A stretch of DNA of 31,313 bases from DASQWC01 sp035640475 (GCA_035640475.1 DASQWC010000194.1:1-31313); one strand, 5' to 3'; numbered from the stretch's first letter, positions 21,799 to 28,782 are shown. The notes: generated from the letters alone by a model not told the origin. Translations and numbers: made by a program.

Positions 21799-22326
21799 AT
21801 GCCGGCCAAACGATTCGTCAAAGAGCTCAATGCCCAGATCGGGCGCGAGTTCGCCGCGAGTCAGCAGTACGTGGCGGCGGCCGTCTATTACGACGAGCAA
21901 ACGCTGCCGCGCCTGGCCTCCTTCTTCTACGAGCAGGCCAAAGAGGAGCGGACGCACGCGATGATGATGGTGCGCTACCTCATCGACGTGGGGACGCCAC
22001 CGACGATTCCCGGTGTCGACGCGCCGCGGACGACCTTCAAGGGATTTCTCGAGCCGATCGAGCTCGCGCTCAAGCAGGAACGGGAGGTTGGGGCGCAGAT
22101 CTCCGAGCTCGTGGGGATCGCCCGGGACGAGAAGGACTATCTGAGCGAGCAGTTCGTGCAGTGGTTCCTCAAGGAGCAGATCGAGGAGGTCGCCACGATG
22201 TCGTCGCTCCTGGATGTCGCAAAGCGTGCCGGTGATCAAGCCTTGCTCGTCGAGGAGTTTCTCGCGCGCGACGGCATGCGTCCCGAGGGTGCGGATCCAA
22301 CGGCGCCCGAAGCGGCCGGCGAGTAG
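21799..22326 (+). CDS. Ferritin (non-haem, bacterial)
   Basis: Stores iron as ferric mineral in a 24-subunit shell. The 175-aa protein shows the four-helix bundle and ferroxidase ligands: Glu17 (IGREFAASQQYVA), Glu50 with His53 (KEERTHA), Glu94 (LKQEREV) and the EQIEE segment at 126-130. It resembles actinobacterial BfrB-type ferritins and has no haem-ligand Met of bacterioferritin that I can identify. I chose ATG 21799; an in-frame TTG at 21790 overlaps the likely -10 box. It follows the secreted chelatase-like gene by 22 nt and probably has its own promoter as well. It ends with its stop codon directly abutting the stop of the convergent membrane-protein gene. Confidence 0.92.
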   Translation: MPAKRFVKELNAQIGREFAASQQYVAAAVYYDEQTLPRLASFFYEQAKEERTHAMMMVRYLIDVGTPPTIPGVDAPRTTFKGFLEPIELALKQEREVGAQISELVGIARDEKDYLSEQFVQWFLKEQIEEVATMSSLLDVAKRAGDQALLVEEFLARDGMRPEGADPTAPEAAGE

Positions 22327-23349
22327 CTACGCCGCCCGCGACTTCGGCGGAAACGCCAGCGAGCTGAGGGCCAGCCCACTCACAACCGCGAGGATCACGA
22401 CACCGGCCCAGAGCTCAGCGGTCCAGGAGATGCCGTCGGAATACCGCTCGGCGATGAGCCACGTTCCCCAAAGGAAGAAGGGCGTCAGCGCGCCAAAGAC
22501 GCGCGCGGCACGCAACCGGTTGGTGGATGGATCGAGCCGTGCCGACAAGATGTCCGTGAGGATGCCGGCCAGAAACGCCGCGACGATGACCTTGGGGGAC
22601 TTGAACGCGTCCAGACCCGCAGTAGCGAATGCAACGACCCCGAAGAGGAACGTGAACGAGCCGACTGGCGTCCGCCACCGACGACGTAGGGCAAGTGCGG
22701 TCCCGACCAACAGCGCGTTCGTAACGAGGACCGCGCCGATGGCGTGCAGCTGCTGGAACTCCGCGAGGTCCGCGTTCCCCGTCGCGGAGTGGAGTCCTCC
22801 GAATCGAAAGGCAGAGAAGTACATGGTGAAGAAAGACGCGACCGCGACCATGAGGGTGACTGAGACGAGCGTCGGGAAAAACGCCCCGATGCTCGGCGCA
22901 CGTTCGTTGCGCTCCCACGCGAAACGAACCGGTCCGGACAGCATCAACAGACCGCCGGTCATGAGCGCGAGGTGCGTCGGGCTCAGCAAGGCTTCGAGAT
23001 CGACCTCGATTCCGAAGATCTCGTGCCACACGAAGTCTCCAATCGCGCCGACGATGAAAAGCACGAAGCCGAATGTGACGAGCGAGCCGAGCTCGAGACG
23101 CCGGCTGCGGCGCAGCACCAGGTCCTGCAGACCGAAATAGGCGACCGCCGCGCCGAATCCCGAGTACAGGACGCCGTGCCAAGGACTGAAAAAGGTCTCG
23201 GGCTTCTCGGCGTTGTGGGCCCAGCCGTCCAGGAACAGGCCGGTGACCATCCACGTCCCGAAGAAGGCGATCGCGATCTCGTCACGGCGCTCAAGGCCCG
23301 ACCGGCGTATCTCCCCAGCTCGCGCGGCTGTTTCGACCATCGGGGTCAC
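22327..23349 (-). CDS. Polytopic membrane protein of unknown function with conserved-looking His/Asp positions
   Basis: A 340-aa protein with about 8-9 hydrophobic helices that I cannot assign to a named family. Polar residues recur at helix edges in short motifs that look functional: LDGWAHN (Asp41, His45), SPWHGVLYSGF (His58), GDFVWHEIFGIE (Asp105, His109), SPTHLALMTGG (His126) and QQLHAIGAV (His202). Several histidines in or near membranes suggest metal or haem binding, but this is inference. The start is GTG 23349, with ATG 23340 three codons on. A palindromic GTATAC at 23365-23370 could give a -10 (TATACG) on this strand as well as on the tRNA strand. The stop abuts the ferritin stop with no space for a terminator. 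Confidence 0.75.
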   Translation of the reverse strand: MTPMVETAARAGEIRRSGLERRDEIAIAFFGTWMVTGLFLDGWAHNAEKPETFFSPWHGVLYSGFGAAVAYFGLQDLVLRRSRRLELGSLVTFGFVLFIVGAIGDFVWHEIFGIEVDLEALLSPTHLALMTGGLLMLSGPVRFAWERNERAPSIGAFFPTLVSVTLMVAVASFFTMYFSAFRFGGLHSATGNADLAEFQQLHAIGAVLVTNALLVGTALALRRRWRTPVGSFTFLFGVVAFATAGLDAFKSPKVIVAAFLAGILTDILSARLDPSTNRLRAARVFGALTPFFLWGTWLIAERYSDGISWTAELWAGVVILAVVSGLALSSLAFPPKSRAA

Positions 23350-23365
23350 TGTAAATGGCCGGCCG

Positions 23366-23371
23366 TATACT
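23366..23371 (+). promoter_or_regulatory. Candidate -10 element of the tRNA-Gly gene
   Basis: TATACT ends 11 bp before the first base of the tRNA, as expected for a tRNA transcript with a short leader. The surrounding GTATAC is palindromic, so it can serve the divergent membrane-protein gene as well. The -35 region is not clear. Confidence 0.5.
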
Positions 23372-23382
23372 GTGCGCTAACC

Positions 23383-23455
23383 GCGGACGTAGCTCAGTTG
23401 GTAGAGCGCCACGTTGCCAACGTGGGGGTCGTGGGTTCGAGTCCCATCGTCCGCT
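23383..23455 (+). tRNA. tRNA-Gly (anticodon GCC)
   Basis: A complete 73-nt cloverleaf. Acceptor stem GCGGACG pairs perfectly with CGTCCGC, discriminator T. D arm GCTC-AGTTGGTA-GAGC, anticodon arm CCACG-TTGCCAA-CGTGG with GCC at 23416-23418, variable loop GGGTC, and T arm GTGGG-TTCGAGT-CCCAT. The 3' CCA is not encoded, so it must be added by the nucleotidyltransferase. It lies alone, convergent with the Gre-like gene. Confidence 0.97.
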
Positions 23456-23476
23456 CTGAATCCCTGCTCACCCTGC

Positions 23477-23962
23477 TCAGCGCACGACGTTGCGTATCGT
23501 GACCTCGAAGGTTCCGAAGGGCGCGGCGACCTCCACCCTCTCGCCTGGTCTTCGACCGAGAATCGCCTCGGACATCGGCGACTCCGAAGATATGCGGTGC
23601 GAATCGATTGGCGCCTCGGCCGGATGAACGATGACGTAGCGCTCGAGCCCTCCGTCCGGCATCTCGATCGTGACGGTATCACCGAGCTCCACCACGTCGG
23701 GGTCGGCCGGTAAATCTTCAGCGTCCACCGCTTCACGGAGTACGTCGCTGATATCGGCAAGTTCGGAAAGCGCTCGTTGATATTCGGCGGCAATGTTCGG
23801 ATATGCATCCGATTGGGCGCTTTTGAGACGACGGCCGCACGCGGGTATGACCTCGTCCTTCAAACGGCGAGCCCGCTCCTCGAGTGCCGTCCTTCCGCTC
23901 CGGGTTAAGACCGGACCGGGCGCGGCTCCGCCGGAGTGATCCTGGCCTCTTTGTTGGGACAT
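23477..23962 (-). CDS. GreA/GreB-family transcription factor, atypical coiled-coil tip
   Basis: Gre factors enter the secondary channel of RNA polymerase and rescue backtracked complexes. The 161-aa protein has an N-terminal helical hairpin (about 18-80) and a clear C-terminal Gre domain: VELGDTVTIEMPDG, RYVIVHPAEAP, ISSESPMSEAILGRRPGERVEV and APFGTFEVTIRNV. The hairpin tip reads SDAYPNIAAEY where GreA has GDLSENAEY: one Asp remains (Asp52), but the second acidic residue needed for transcript cleavage is missing. Mycobacteria have a Gre-like protein without cleavage activity, so this may be an inhibitory or modulating paralogue rather than GreA. The start is ATG 23962; the first 17 residues are polar and probably disordered. 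Confidence 0.85.
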   Translation of the reverse strand: MSQQRGQDHSGGAAPGPVLTRSGRTALEERARRLKDEVIPACGRRLKSAQSDAYPNIAAEYQRALSELADISDVLREAVDAEDLPADPDVVELGDTVTIEMPDGGLERYVIVHPAEAPIDSHRISSESPMSEAILGRRPGERVEVAAPFGTFEVTIRNVVR

Positions 23963-23989
23963 TGGACGCCTCCGACCTCGGGATTGTGT

Positions 23990-24211
23990 TTACTCGTCCT
24001 CGCGAAAGTCGGCTCGAAGTCGAACCTCACCCGCACCAGCGCAGAGAATCGCTTCGGCTCGTGCTTGCCGAGCAATACGCTTCGCGTGACTCCACGCATG
24101 CGACTCGTTTGGCGAACGGTAGATCTCGCCGTGGTCTTCCCATCGAACCTTCCAGCCGCCGGCCGATTCCGATACGACCACGCGCCCAGAGCCACTGTTC
24201 TTCGGATTCAT
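23990..24211 (-). CDS. DUF2188-like small protein
   Basis: A 73-aa protein: after a short polar start (MNPKNSGSGR) comes VVVSESAGGWKVRWEDHGEI, then SPNESHAWSHAKRIARQARA and a final EVRLRADFRE strand. This is the strand-helix-strand pattern of DUF2188: a G-G-W-x-V strand, an Ala-rich helix, then a last strand with charged residues. The function of the family is unknown. ATG 24211 has GAGGAG nine bases upstream. It follows the STAS gene by 23 nt and may close that operon. The assignment rests on a short match. Confidence 0.6.
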   Translation of the reverse strand: MNPKNSGSGRVVVSESAGGWKVRWEDHGEIYRSPNESHAWSHAKRIARQARAEAILCAGAGEVRLRADFREDE

Positions 24212-24234
24212 CGACTCATCTCCTCGCCGACCAT

Positions 24235-24660
24235 CTACAAGGCACTGCCGCAACGGCTGCACCTACTCGTACCTGGCACGATTGCCGCATCGCAGACTGG
24301 ACAAGGAATCGGTTTCGGCGGCGGATCCTTCACTGGATCGAACCACTCGTTCAATCGAGTCACGTCGATGACTCGTTGAACGGCTGGCGATACACCGCTC
24401 ACGAGGAGGCGACCCTCAAGCAACTCGACCTCCCGCTTCATGCGGATCAGCACTCCGAGCCCCGAAGAATCGATGAACGACAGTTCGCTCATGTCCAGGA
24501 CGACTGTTCTGCGCCGCTCGCTCAGCGGCTCCCGCAATGCCGCAGAAATGAATCGGACGGATTGGAAATCGAGCTCGCCTTGAAACGACACGTGAGTGAC
24601 CGAGTCGCCCTCGTGGCAACTCCACCGGAAACGATCGGTGGTGTACTTCGTCACCGTCAT
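24235..24660 (-). CDS. STAS-domain anti-sigma-factor-antagonist-like protein with C-terminal zinc ribbon
   Basis: A 141-aa protein. Residues 10-110 form a STAS domain (SpoIIAA/RsbV type): VSFQGELDFQSV, TVVLDMSELSFIDSSGLGVLI with the DSSG loop whose serine is phosphorylated by the anti-sigma kinase in the family, and LLVSGVSPAVQRVIDVTRL. After a Pro-rich linker (DPPPKPIP) comes a zinc ribbon, CPVC (120-123) and CSRC (134-137). This fusion is not the usual form; most antagonists end with the STAS domain. ATG 24660 overlaps the stop of the glycosyltransferase gene by 4 nt, so the two are coupled. No anti-sigma kinase gene is in the window, so partner and output are unknown. Confidence 0.85.
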   Translation of the reverse strand: MTVTKYTTDRFRWSCHEGDSVTHVSFQGELDFQSVRFISAALREPLSERRRTVVLDMSELSFIDSSGLGVLIRMKREVELLEGRLLVSGVSPAVQRVIDVTRLNEWFDPVKDPPPKPIPCPVCDAAIVPGTSRCSRCGSAL

Positions 24661-25787
24661 CTCCCGGCCACCGTACTCGGGTGGTGTGCGGCCTCCTGGT
24701 CGCCGTCGGTCGACGTCTTCGTCTTGCGCGGGTCGAAGCGGATGACCGCAGAATCTCGCGCATTCCCGTTCGCTTCTGCTCGCAGCGCTGCCAGATACGG
24801 CGGCAACACGTCGATCGGAGGTCGTTCGATCTCGTCGATCCGAACTGGATCCAGGTCCCTTTCGCGGGGGACGAGCAGCGGATGAGTTGACGCGTTCGGA
24901 GCGAGCTTGATCCGCTTCCACTCCGCCGCCCGCCTCAGGATCGTCCTGGCAATCGCGTGAGCTCTCGACCCGAGCTCATCGAGCGAACGGCCCCCGTTCG
25001 TTGGGACACCGAGCTCTGCTTGGGCCGTTCCTTCTAGCCCAACCACCTGAACGGCGTCGATGAGCGATGCGACATCGACCGAGCATCCGGAGAGAAACGG
25101 CATGGCTCGAAACACATTCGCGCGGCCCGCATACGAACCTGCGAGCGGCTGAAAGAAGCCTCCAAGCTCGGGGAGAACAATGCTGAGGAGCGGACGCGCG
25201 AGTAGCTCGGTCAAGTTCGCCCCACCGGCGAGGTGCGTCACACTGTCGATCTCGACTTCGAACTCTTCGGGCAGATCGTGGAACCCCTTGACGAAACGAA
25301 TCGTCCGGTCGAGCAGCAGCGGCGCCGCCAGTCGCGTGACGACGTGCGACTCGAAGTTGTGGATACCCGCGTCGATCAAGACGATGACATCGCCGGAGAG
25401 AAAGGTCAGGCCTCTCCAAAGCGCATCGCCTTTGCCGGAGCTCGAAGGCACTTCCGGAATGAGGCGGCGAACATCGACAACGGTCGCTCCCGCCGCACGT
25501 GCCAGCGCTGTGGTCTTGTCAGACGATTGCCCGTCGAGAACGACGAGCTCGTCGACGAACGGCACGGCCATCATCAGGTCCGCGTGGATCGCGTGACAGA
25601 TTTCGCTGATCGTCTTGGCGTCGTTCGATGTCGCAATGCCGACGCTTATTCGTGATCCTTCCAATTGCTTGCCGGCGACGAGCGTGTCGAGCGACGGTAC
25701 GCCATCGGCGCTGAAGGTCCTCTTGGACGCCCAGCGCGTCGCGACTTGTGTGGGCCGCGGCATGACGCCTGGATCGAGAACGCTCAT
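24657..25787 (-). CDS. GpgS-like family 81 glycosyltransferase with altered DxD motif
   Basis: A 376-aa GT-A fold protein resembling glucosyl-3-phosphoglycerate synthase, the first enzyme of methylglucose-lipopolysaccharide and glucosylglycerate synthesis. Shared segments: RTFSADGVPSLDTLVAGK (23-40), VPFVDELVVLDGQSSDKTTALA, SSSGKGDALWRGL (the G-K-G-x-A-L-W-R motif), RFVKGFHDLP, ELLARPLLSIVLPELGGFFQPLAGSYAGR (by FFQPLAGSYAGR). The metal-binding DxD of the family is D-A-G here (Asp139, Gly141). The ordinary ALNE near residue 52 is ATSND. Activity may thus be changed or lost. Its ATG overlaps the stop of the zinc-ribbon gene (ATGA), and its own stop overlaps the STAS gene, forming a coupled trio. 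Confidence 0.85.
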   Translation of the reverse strand: MSVLDPGVMPRPTQVATRWASKRTFSADGVPSLDTLVAGKQLEGSRISVGIATSNDAKTISEICHAIHADLMMAVPFVDELVVLDGQSSDKTTALARAAGATVVDVRRLIPEVPSSSGKGDALWRGLTFLSGDVIVLIDAGIHNFESHVVTRLAAPLLLDRTIRFVKGFHDLPEEFEVEIDSVTHLAGGANLTELLARPLLSIVLPELGGFFQPLAGSYAGRANVFRAMPFLSGCSVDVASLIDAVQVVGLEGTAQAELGVPTNGGRSLDELGSRAHAIARTILRRAAEWKRIKLAPNASTHPLLVPRERDLDPVRIDEIERPPIDVLPPYLAALRAEANGNARDSAVIRFDPRKTKTSTDGDQEAAHHPSTVAGR

Positions 25788-25960
25788 CGCTTCTTCCCGA
25801 TCTCAGCGCCACAGCGCACGCAGACGTCACGGCGCCAAACCGGATCGACGAGACGTCCCTGCAACCGTGGCGAAGCGTGTCCGCACGCCGGGCACACGTC
25901 CACTCGGATCCGAATGTGCGCCGGATCCGTCGGCGGCGTCCGTTTTCGACGAAGCTTCAC
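25784..25960 (-). CDS. Small zinc-ribbon protein
   Basis: A 58-codon frame fills the gap before the glycosyltransferase gene. From GTG 25960 it reads VKLRRKRTPPTDPAHIRIRV, then DVCPACGHASPRLQ and RRDVCVRCGAEIGKKR. Two C-x-x-C knuckles (residues 23-26 and 47-50) make a treble-clef or rubredoxin-like zinc ribbon; the ends are basic. The stop TGA overlaps the downstream ATG by 4 nt, the same coupling as at the other genes of this operon, which argues strongly that it is real. No good ribosome binding site precedes the GTG. Function unknown; the STAS protein two genes down also ends in a zinc ribbon. Confidence 0.66.
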   Translation of the reverse strand: MKLRRKRTPPTDPAHIRIRVDVCPACGHASPRLQGRLVDPVWRRDVCVRCGAEIGKKR

Positions 25961-26043
25961 ACCAGCATGTTGCCGGTCGGGTATCCCGATCGGATTGCGG
26001 GATTGTCACGAAATGGTCCCAGTCGACGGACCGAGATTCACGG

Positions 26044-26607
26044 CTACGGCGGGGCGAACTTCGCGTAATCCTCTCGCGCTACGCGGCGCTCGACGGCTGC
26101 GCCGTCGTCGGTCGTCACCGCCACGGGCTCGCCGTCGATCGCAAACGAGACGGCGCGCACGCCCGACAGGGCCGTCAAGGTCCAGACAACCTGTGCGACT
26201 CGGAGGGCGATTCGCTCCGGCGGGGCCGGTGCCTGGAATTCACCACTCAGGTCGACTCGCGCCACCCCGTCCGCGACGCGGACGCCCAGGAGCCGAACCC
26301 CCGCCGGGATCTCGGTCGATACCTCGCGCGCGCGTTCAGCCTCCCGTGGACCTTCGAGCAGCGCCTTCAGAACAGTAGCCTCGGACGCGCCCTCGGCCTC
26401 GAGGTCACGCGGCAACTCGACAAGGGCGTCGTTCTCAACGAAATACACCTTGTAACTTTGCGATGTCGTCGGCGCGTCGACCGGTCCCCTCGTTCTCGTA
26501 ACGGCAAAGGGAAGGTCCTCGGCGGGAATCTCCACCGGCCCAGTCGTCCGTGCGCACCCACCAACCATTGCGAGAAGAGCAAAGAGGGCCAGGCGCCGCC
26601 GAGTCAT
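26044..26607 (-). CDS. GerMN-domain lipoprotein, LpqB-like but short
   Basis: A 187-aa lipoprotein: basic start MTRRR, hydrophobic core and lipobox MVGGCA (Cys18). The rest is one GerMN domain: VYFVENDALVELPRDLE, TVLKALLEGP, STEIPAGVRLLGVRVADGVARVDLSGEF (by GVRVADGVARVDLS), LRVAQVVWTLTALSGVRAVSFAIDGE. In Actinobacteria the lipoprotein LpqB, encoded after mtrA-mtrB, has a GerMN domain followed by a propeller; here only the GerMN part is present. Its ATG overlaps the kinase stop by 4 nt, so it is likely an accessory of that kinase. It could affect signal sensing at the envelope; the ligand is unknown. Confidence 0.87.
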   Translation of the reverse strand: MTRRRLALFALLAMVGGCARTTGPVEIPAEDLPFAVTRTRGPVDAPTTSQSYKVYFVENDALVELPRDLEAEGASEATVLKALLEGPREAERAREVSTEIPAGVRLLGVRVADGVARVDLSGEFQAPAPPERIALRVAQVVWTLTALSGVRAVSFAIDGEPVAVTTDDGAAVERRVAREDYAKFAPP

Positions 26608-27992
26608 GCCGCGCCGTCCGTCACGTTGACTTCTCGTGGCAGCTTCACGACGAACGATGTCCGTTCCCCCGGGACGTTCAACACCTCCAACGACCCGCCG
26701 AGCAAGCGAGCGTTCTCCCGCGCGATCGCCAGGCCGAGCCCTACGCCACCTCGCTCACGCGTTCGACTCTTGTCCGGCTTGTAGAAACGATCGAAGAGAA
26801 AAGGCAGATCGTCCGGGTCGATCCCCGGCCCCCGGTCGGACACGCTCACGAGATATTCGTCCCCGTCTGCGCCGATCCGGACGCGAACATCTCGACCCTC
26901 GCCGTGCGTAAACGCGTTGTCGACGAGATTGCCGAGGATTCTCTCGAGACGAGCTTTATCGGTCGTCACGACCGGGTTCTCACCCTCGATTACGGCTTCG
27001 CGGTGTCGGCGCTGCAGGAGCGTCTCGAGGAACGTGCGGAGCCGAACGTCTTCGTACTGGACGGCGGCACGCCCGGAGTCGAGCTCGGAAACCTCCATCA
27101 GCTCGTCCACTAACTGGCGAAGCGAAACCAAGTCCTCGTCGATCAGATCCAAAGCCTCTCGACCTTCCGGTGGTAGCTCGCCGCGAAAACGCGTCAGCAC
27201 TTGCTCGGCCGCGTGCAGCGCGGCTAGCGGCGTCCGCAGCTCGTGAGAGACGGCCGCGACGAAGTGCCGCTCCCGCAGGATCAGGTCGTGCAGCGCCTCG
27301 GCCATCCGGTTGAACGAAGCGGCGAGCTGACCCAGCTCGTCGGCGGAAACGGTGTCGACGCGAGTATCGAGCAGCCCTTCCGCCATTCGTTGTGCGGCAT
27401 TGCTGACGGAAGACAGCGGGTACAGGATGCGCTTGCTGACACGACGCGCCGAGACGACGGCGATGGCCACGACGATTCCCCCGGATACCGCGAGTGCTCG
27501 AGTCAGCAGTGAGATCGTTTGGTCGATGTCCTGCATTGAGAAGAACAAGTACAGATCGAGGCCTCGCGGCGGCAGCGGTGTGCCGTAGATCAGCAGCCGA
27601 TCGGGCCCGGACGACACTACTTGATAGCCGAAGCGCTCCCGAGCGACAAGCGCACGAAGTCCGCCCGGAACGAGATCTGGTGTCAGTTCCAAGCTTGTCG
27701 AGTACCACTGGTCTCGCGCCGTCACCATCGCATCGAAGTTCTGTCTGATTTGCAGCTTCGAAACGAGCTCCTCGACATCCGGAGGGGACTCGAGGAACTC
27801 TCGTGCGAACAGCACTGCGAACAAGGTCTGTCGTGTGGAGGATCGAACACGCTGATCCTCAAGAACACGCCTCACGGTGACGAGGGTGACGACGGAAAGT
27901 GTGCCGGCCAGTAATGCGGCCGCCAATACGAACGAAGCGGTGATCCGAAACCTGAGGCTGCGGCGTCTGAGTAATCCGCCTCTTGATCTCAA
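26604..27992 (-). CDS. Sensor histidine kinase, MtrB-like
   Basis: A 462-aa membrane kinase. Segments: TM1 at about 16-40, an extracytoplasmic sensor region of about 120 residues, TM2 at about 164-181, HAMP (to about 235), then the dimerisation domain with HFVAAVSHELRTPLAALHAAE, where His250 is the phosphorylation site. The ATPase domain shows the N box ILGNLVDNAFTHG, G1 SDRGPGIDPDD, F box LFDRFYKPDKS and G2 GGVGLGLAIAREN. I choose TTG 27992, which overlaps the regulator stop (TTGA); a longer reading to ATG 28133 only covers antiphase regulator sequence. Gene order regulator-kinase-GerMN lipoprotein matches mtrA-mtrB-lpqB, which controls envelope growth and osmotic response in Actinobacteria. 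Confidence 0.92.
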   Translation of the reverse strand: MRSRGGLLRRRSLRFRITASFVLAAALLAGTLSVVTLVTVRRVLEDQRVRSSTRQTLFAVLFAREFLESPPDVEELVSKLQIRQNFDAMVTARDQWYSTSLELTPDLVPGGLRALVARERFGYQVVSSGPDRLLIYGTPLPPRGLDLYLFFSMQDIDQTISLLTRALAVSGGIVVAIAVVSARRVSKRILYPLSSVSNAAQRMAEGLLDTRVDTVSADELGQLAASFNRMAEALHDLILRERHFVAAVSHELRTPLAALHAAEQVLTRFRGELPPEGREALDLIDEDLVSLRQLVDELMEVSELDSGRAAVQYEDVRLRTFLETLLQRRHREAVIEGENPVVTTDKARLERILGNLVDNAFTHGEGRDVRVRIGADGDEYLVSVSDRGPGIDPDDLPFLFDRFYKPDKSRTRERGGVGLGLAIARENARLLGGSLEVLNVPGERTSFVVKLPREVNVTDGAA

Positions 27993-28672
27993 GGCTCGGC
28001 GACGAGCTTGTATCCGAGACCACGAAGCGTCTGGATGTGCGTGGGATTCGATGGGTCCGGCTCGATCTTCGCTCGAAGGCGCTGGATGTGCGTGTCGACC
28101 AGCCGTGAGTCGCCGAGGTAGTCGTAACCCCATACCTGCTCCAGCAAGACTTCGCGCTTGAACACGACGTTGGGGCGAGACGCGAGCGTACAGATGAGCT
28201 TGAACTCGGTCTTCGTAAGGCTGACCGGCTCGTCGCCTCTACGAACGACACCCGTCTCGGGCTCGATGAGAAGATCGCCGACGTTGATGCGTTTGAGCGG
28301 AGTCTCGGACTGAAGCCGCCGTAGCAGTGCGCGGATCCGAGCGATGAGCTCACGCATCACGAACGGCTTCGTGACGTAATCGTCGCCGCCGGATTCGAGT
28401 CCAACAACAACATCGACGGTGTTGGTCTTCGCAGTGAGGAAGATCACCGGAAGGTCATTTGTCTTGCGTACCTTTCGGCAGAGCTCGAAGCCGTCCTGAC
28501 CGGGCAACATCACATCGAAGATCGCGAGATCGGGATTCTGTTCGGCAAGGAGACGCAGCGCAACGTCGGCATCCGGAGCCTCGAGGACCCGAAAGCCCTC
28601 TTGCTCCAGACCCATCGCCGTGCCTCTTCTCAACCGGCGGTCGTCCTCGACGAGAAGGATGCTGGCCTCCAC
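27989..28672 (-). CDS. OmpR/PhoB-family response regulator, MtrA-like
   Basis: A 227-aa regulator. The receiver domain has the acidic pair Asp10/Asp11, phospho-acceptor Asp53 in AIFDVMLPGQDG, the switch Thr in IFLTAKT and Lys102 in YVTKPF. The phrase TNTVDVVVGLESGGDDY is very close to MtrA. The C-terminal winged helix includes SLTKTEFKLICTLASRPNVVFKREVLLEQVWGYDYLGDSRLVDTHIQRLRAKIE (by LLEQVWGYDYLGDSRLVD) and ends IQTLRGLGYKL. Proteins of this family bind tandem 7-bp direct repeats; such an array lies 71 bp upstream of the ATG at 28672 (28743-28782), pointing to autoregulation. It is translationally coupled to the kinase. Confidence 0.94.
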   Translation of the reverse strand: MEASILLVEDDRRLRRGTAMGLEQEGFRVLEAPDADVALRLLAEQNPDLAIFDVMLPGQDGFELCRKVRKTNDLPVIFLTAKTNTVDVVVGLESGGDDYVTKPFVMRELIARIRALLRRLQSETPLKRINVGDLLIEPETGVVRRGDEPVSLTKTEFKLICTLASRPNVVFKREVLLEQVWGYDYLGDSRLVDTHIQRLRAKIEPDPSNPTHIQTLRGLGYKLVAEP

Positions 28673-28742
28673 GACGGCATCATTTCACACGGTGCTCTCG
28701 CCTTCGCGACGTGCGCGATCGGCCCGCGTCACCGTTGGGGAC

Positions 28743-28782
28743 TTGAGACCAAACTGTGACGCTTTGACCACTGGTTTGAGAC
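28743..28782 (-). promoter_or_regulatory. Tandem heptamer array, candidate response-regulator operator, copy 1
   Basis: On the minus strand four 7-mers occur at exact 11-bp steps: GTCTCAA (28782-28776), GTGGTCA (28771-28765), GTCACAG (28760-28754) and GTCTCAA (28749-28743), separated by 4-bp spacers ACCA, AAGC and TTTG. The outer two are identical. 7 bp plus 4 bp is the standard spacing of OmpR/PhoB-type direct repeats. The array sits in the 223-bp gap between the divergent regulator gene and the carbonic anhydrase-like gene, so it could serve both. Nothing else clear is seen in this gap except a small hairpin GCTCC/GGAGC at 28788-28804. Confidence 0.6.

Noticed and set aside
23905..24195. 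96-codon minus-strand frame over the Gre-like and DUF2188-like genes
   Set aside because: It overlaps both genes in another frame and has no ribosome site or domain pattern.
25827..26009. 60-codon minus-strand frame in the gap before the glycosyltransferase
   Set aside because: It competes with the zinc-ribbon frame, which has two C-x-x-C pairs and a coupled stop; this one has neither.
27993..28133. Longer histidine kinase start at 28133
   Set aside because: The extension lies inside the response regulator gene in another frame; TTG 27992 overlaps the regulator stop as a coupled start.
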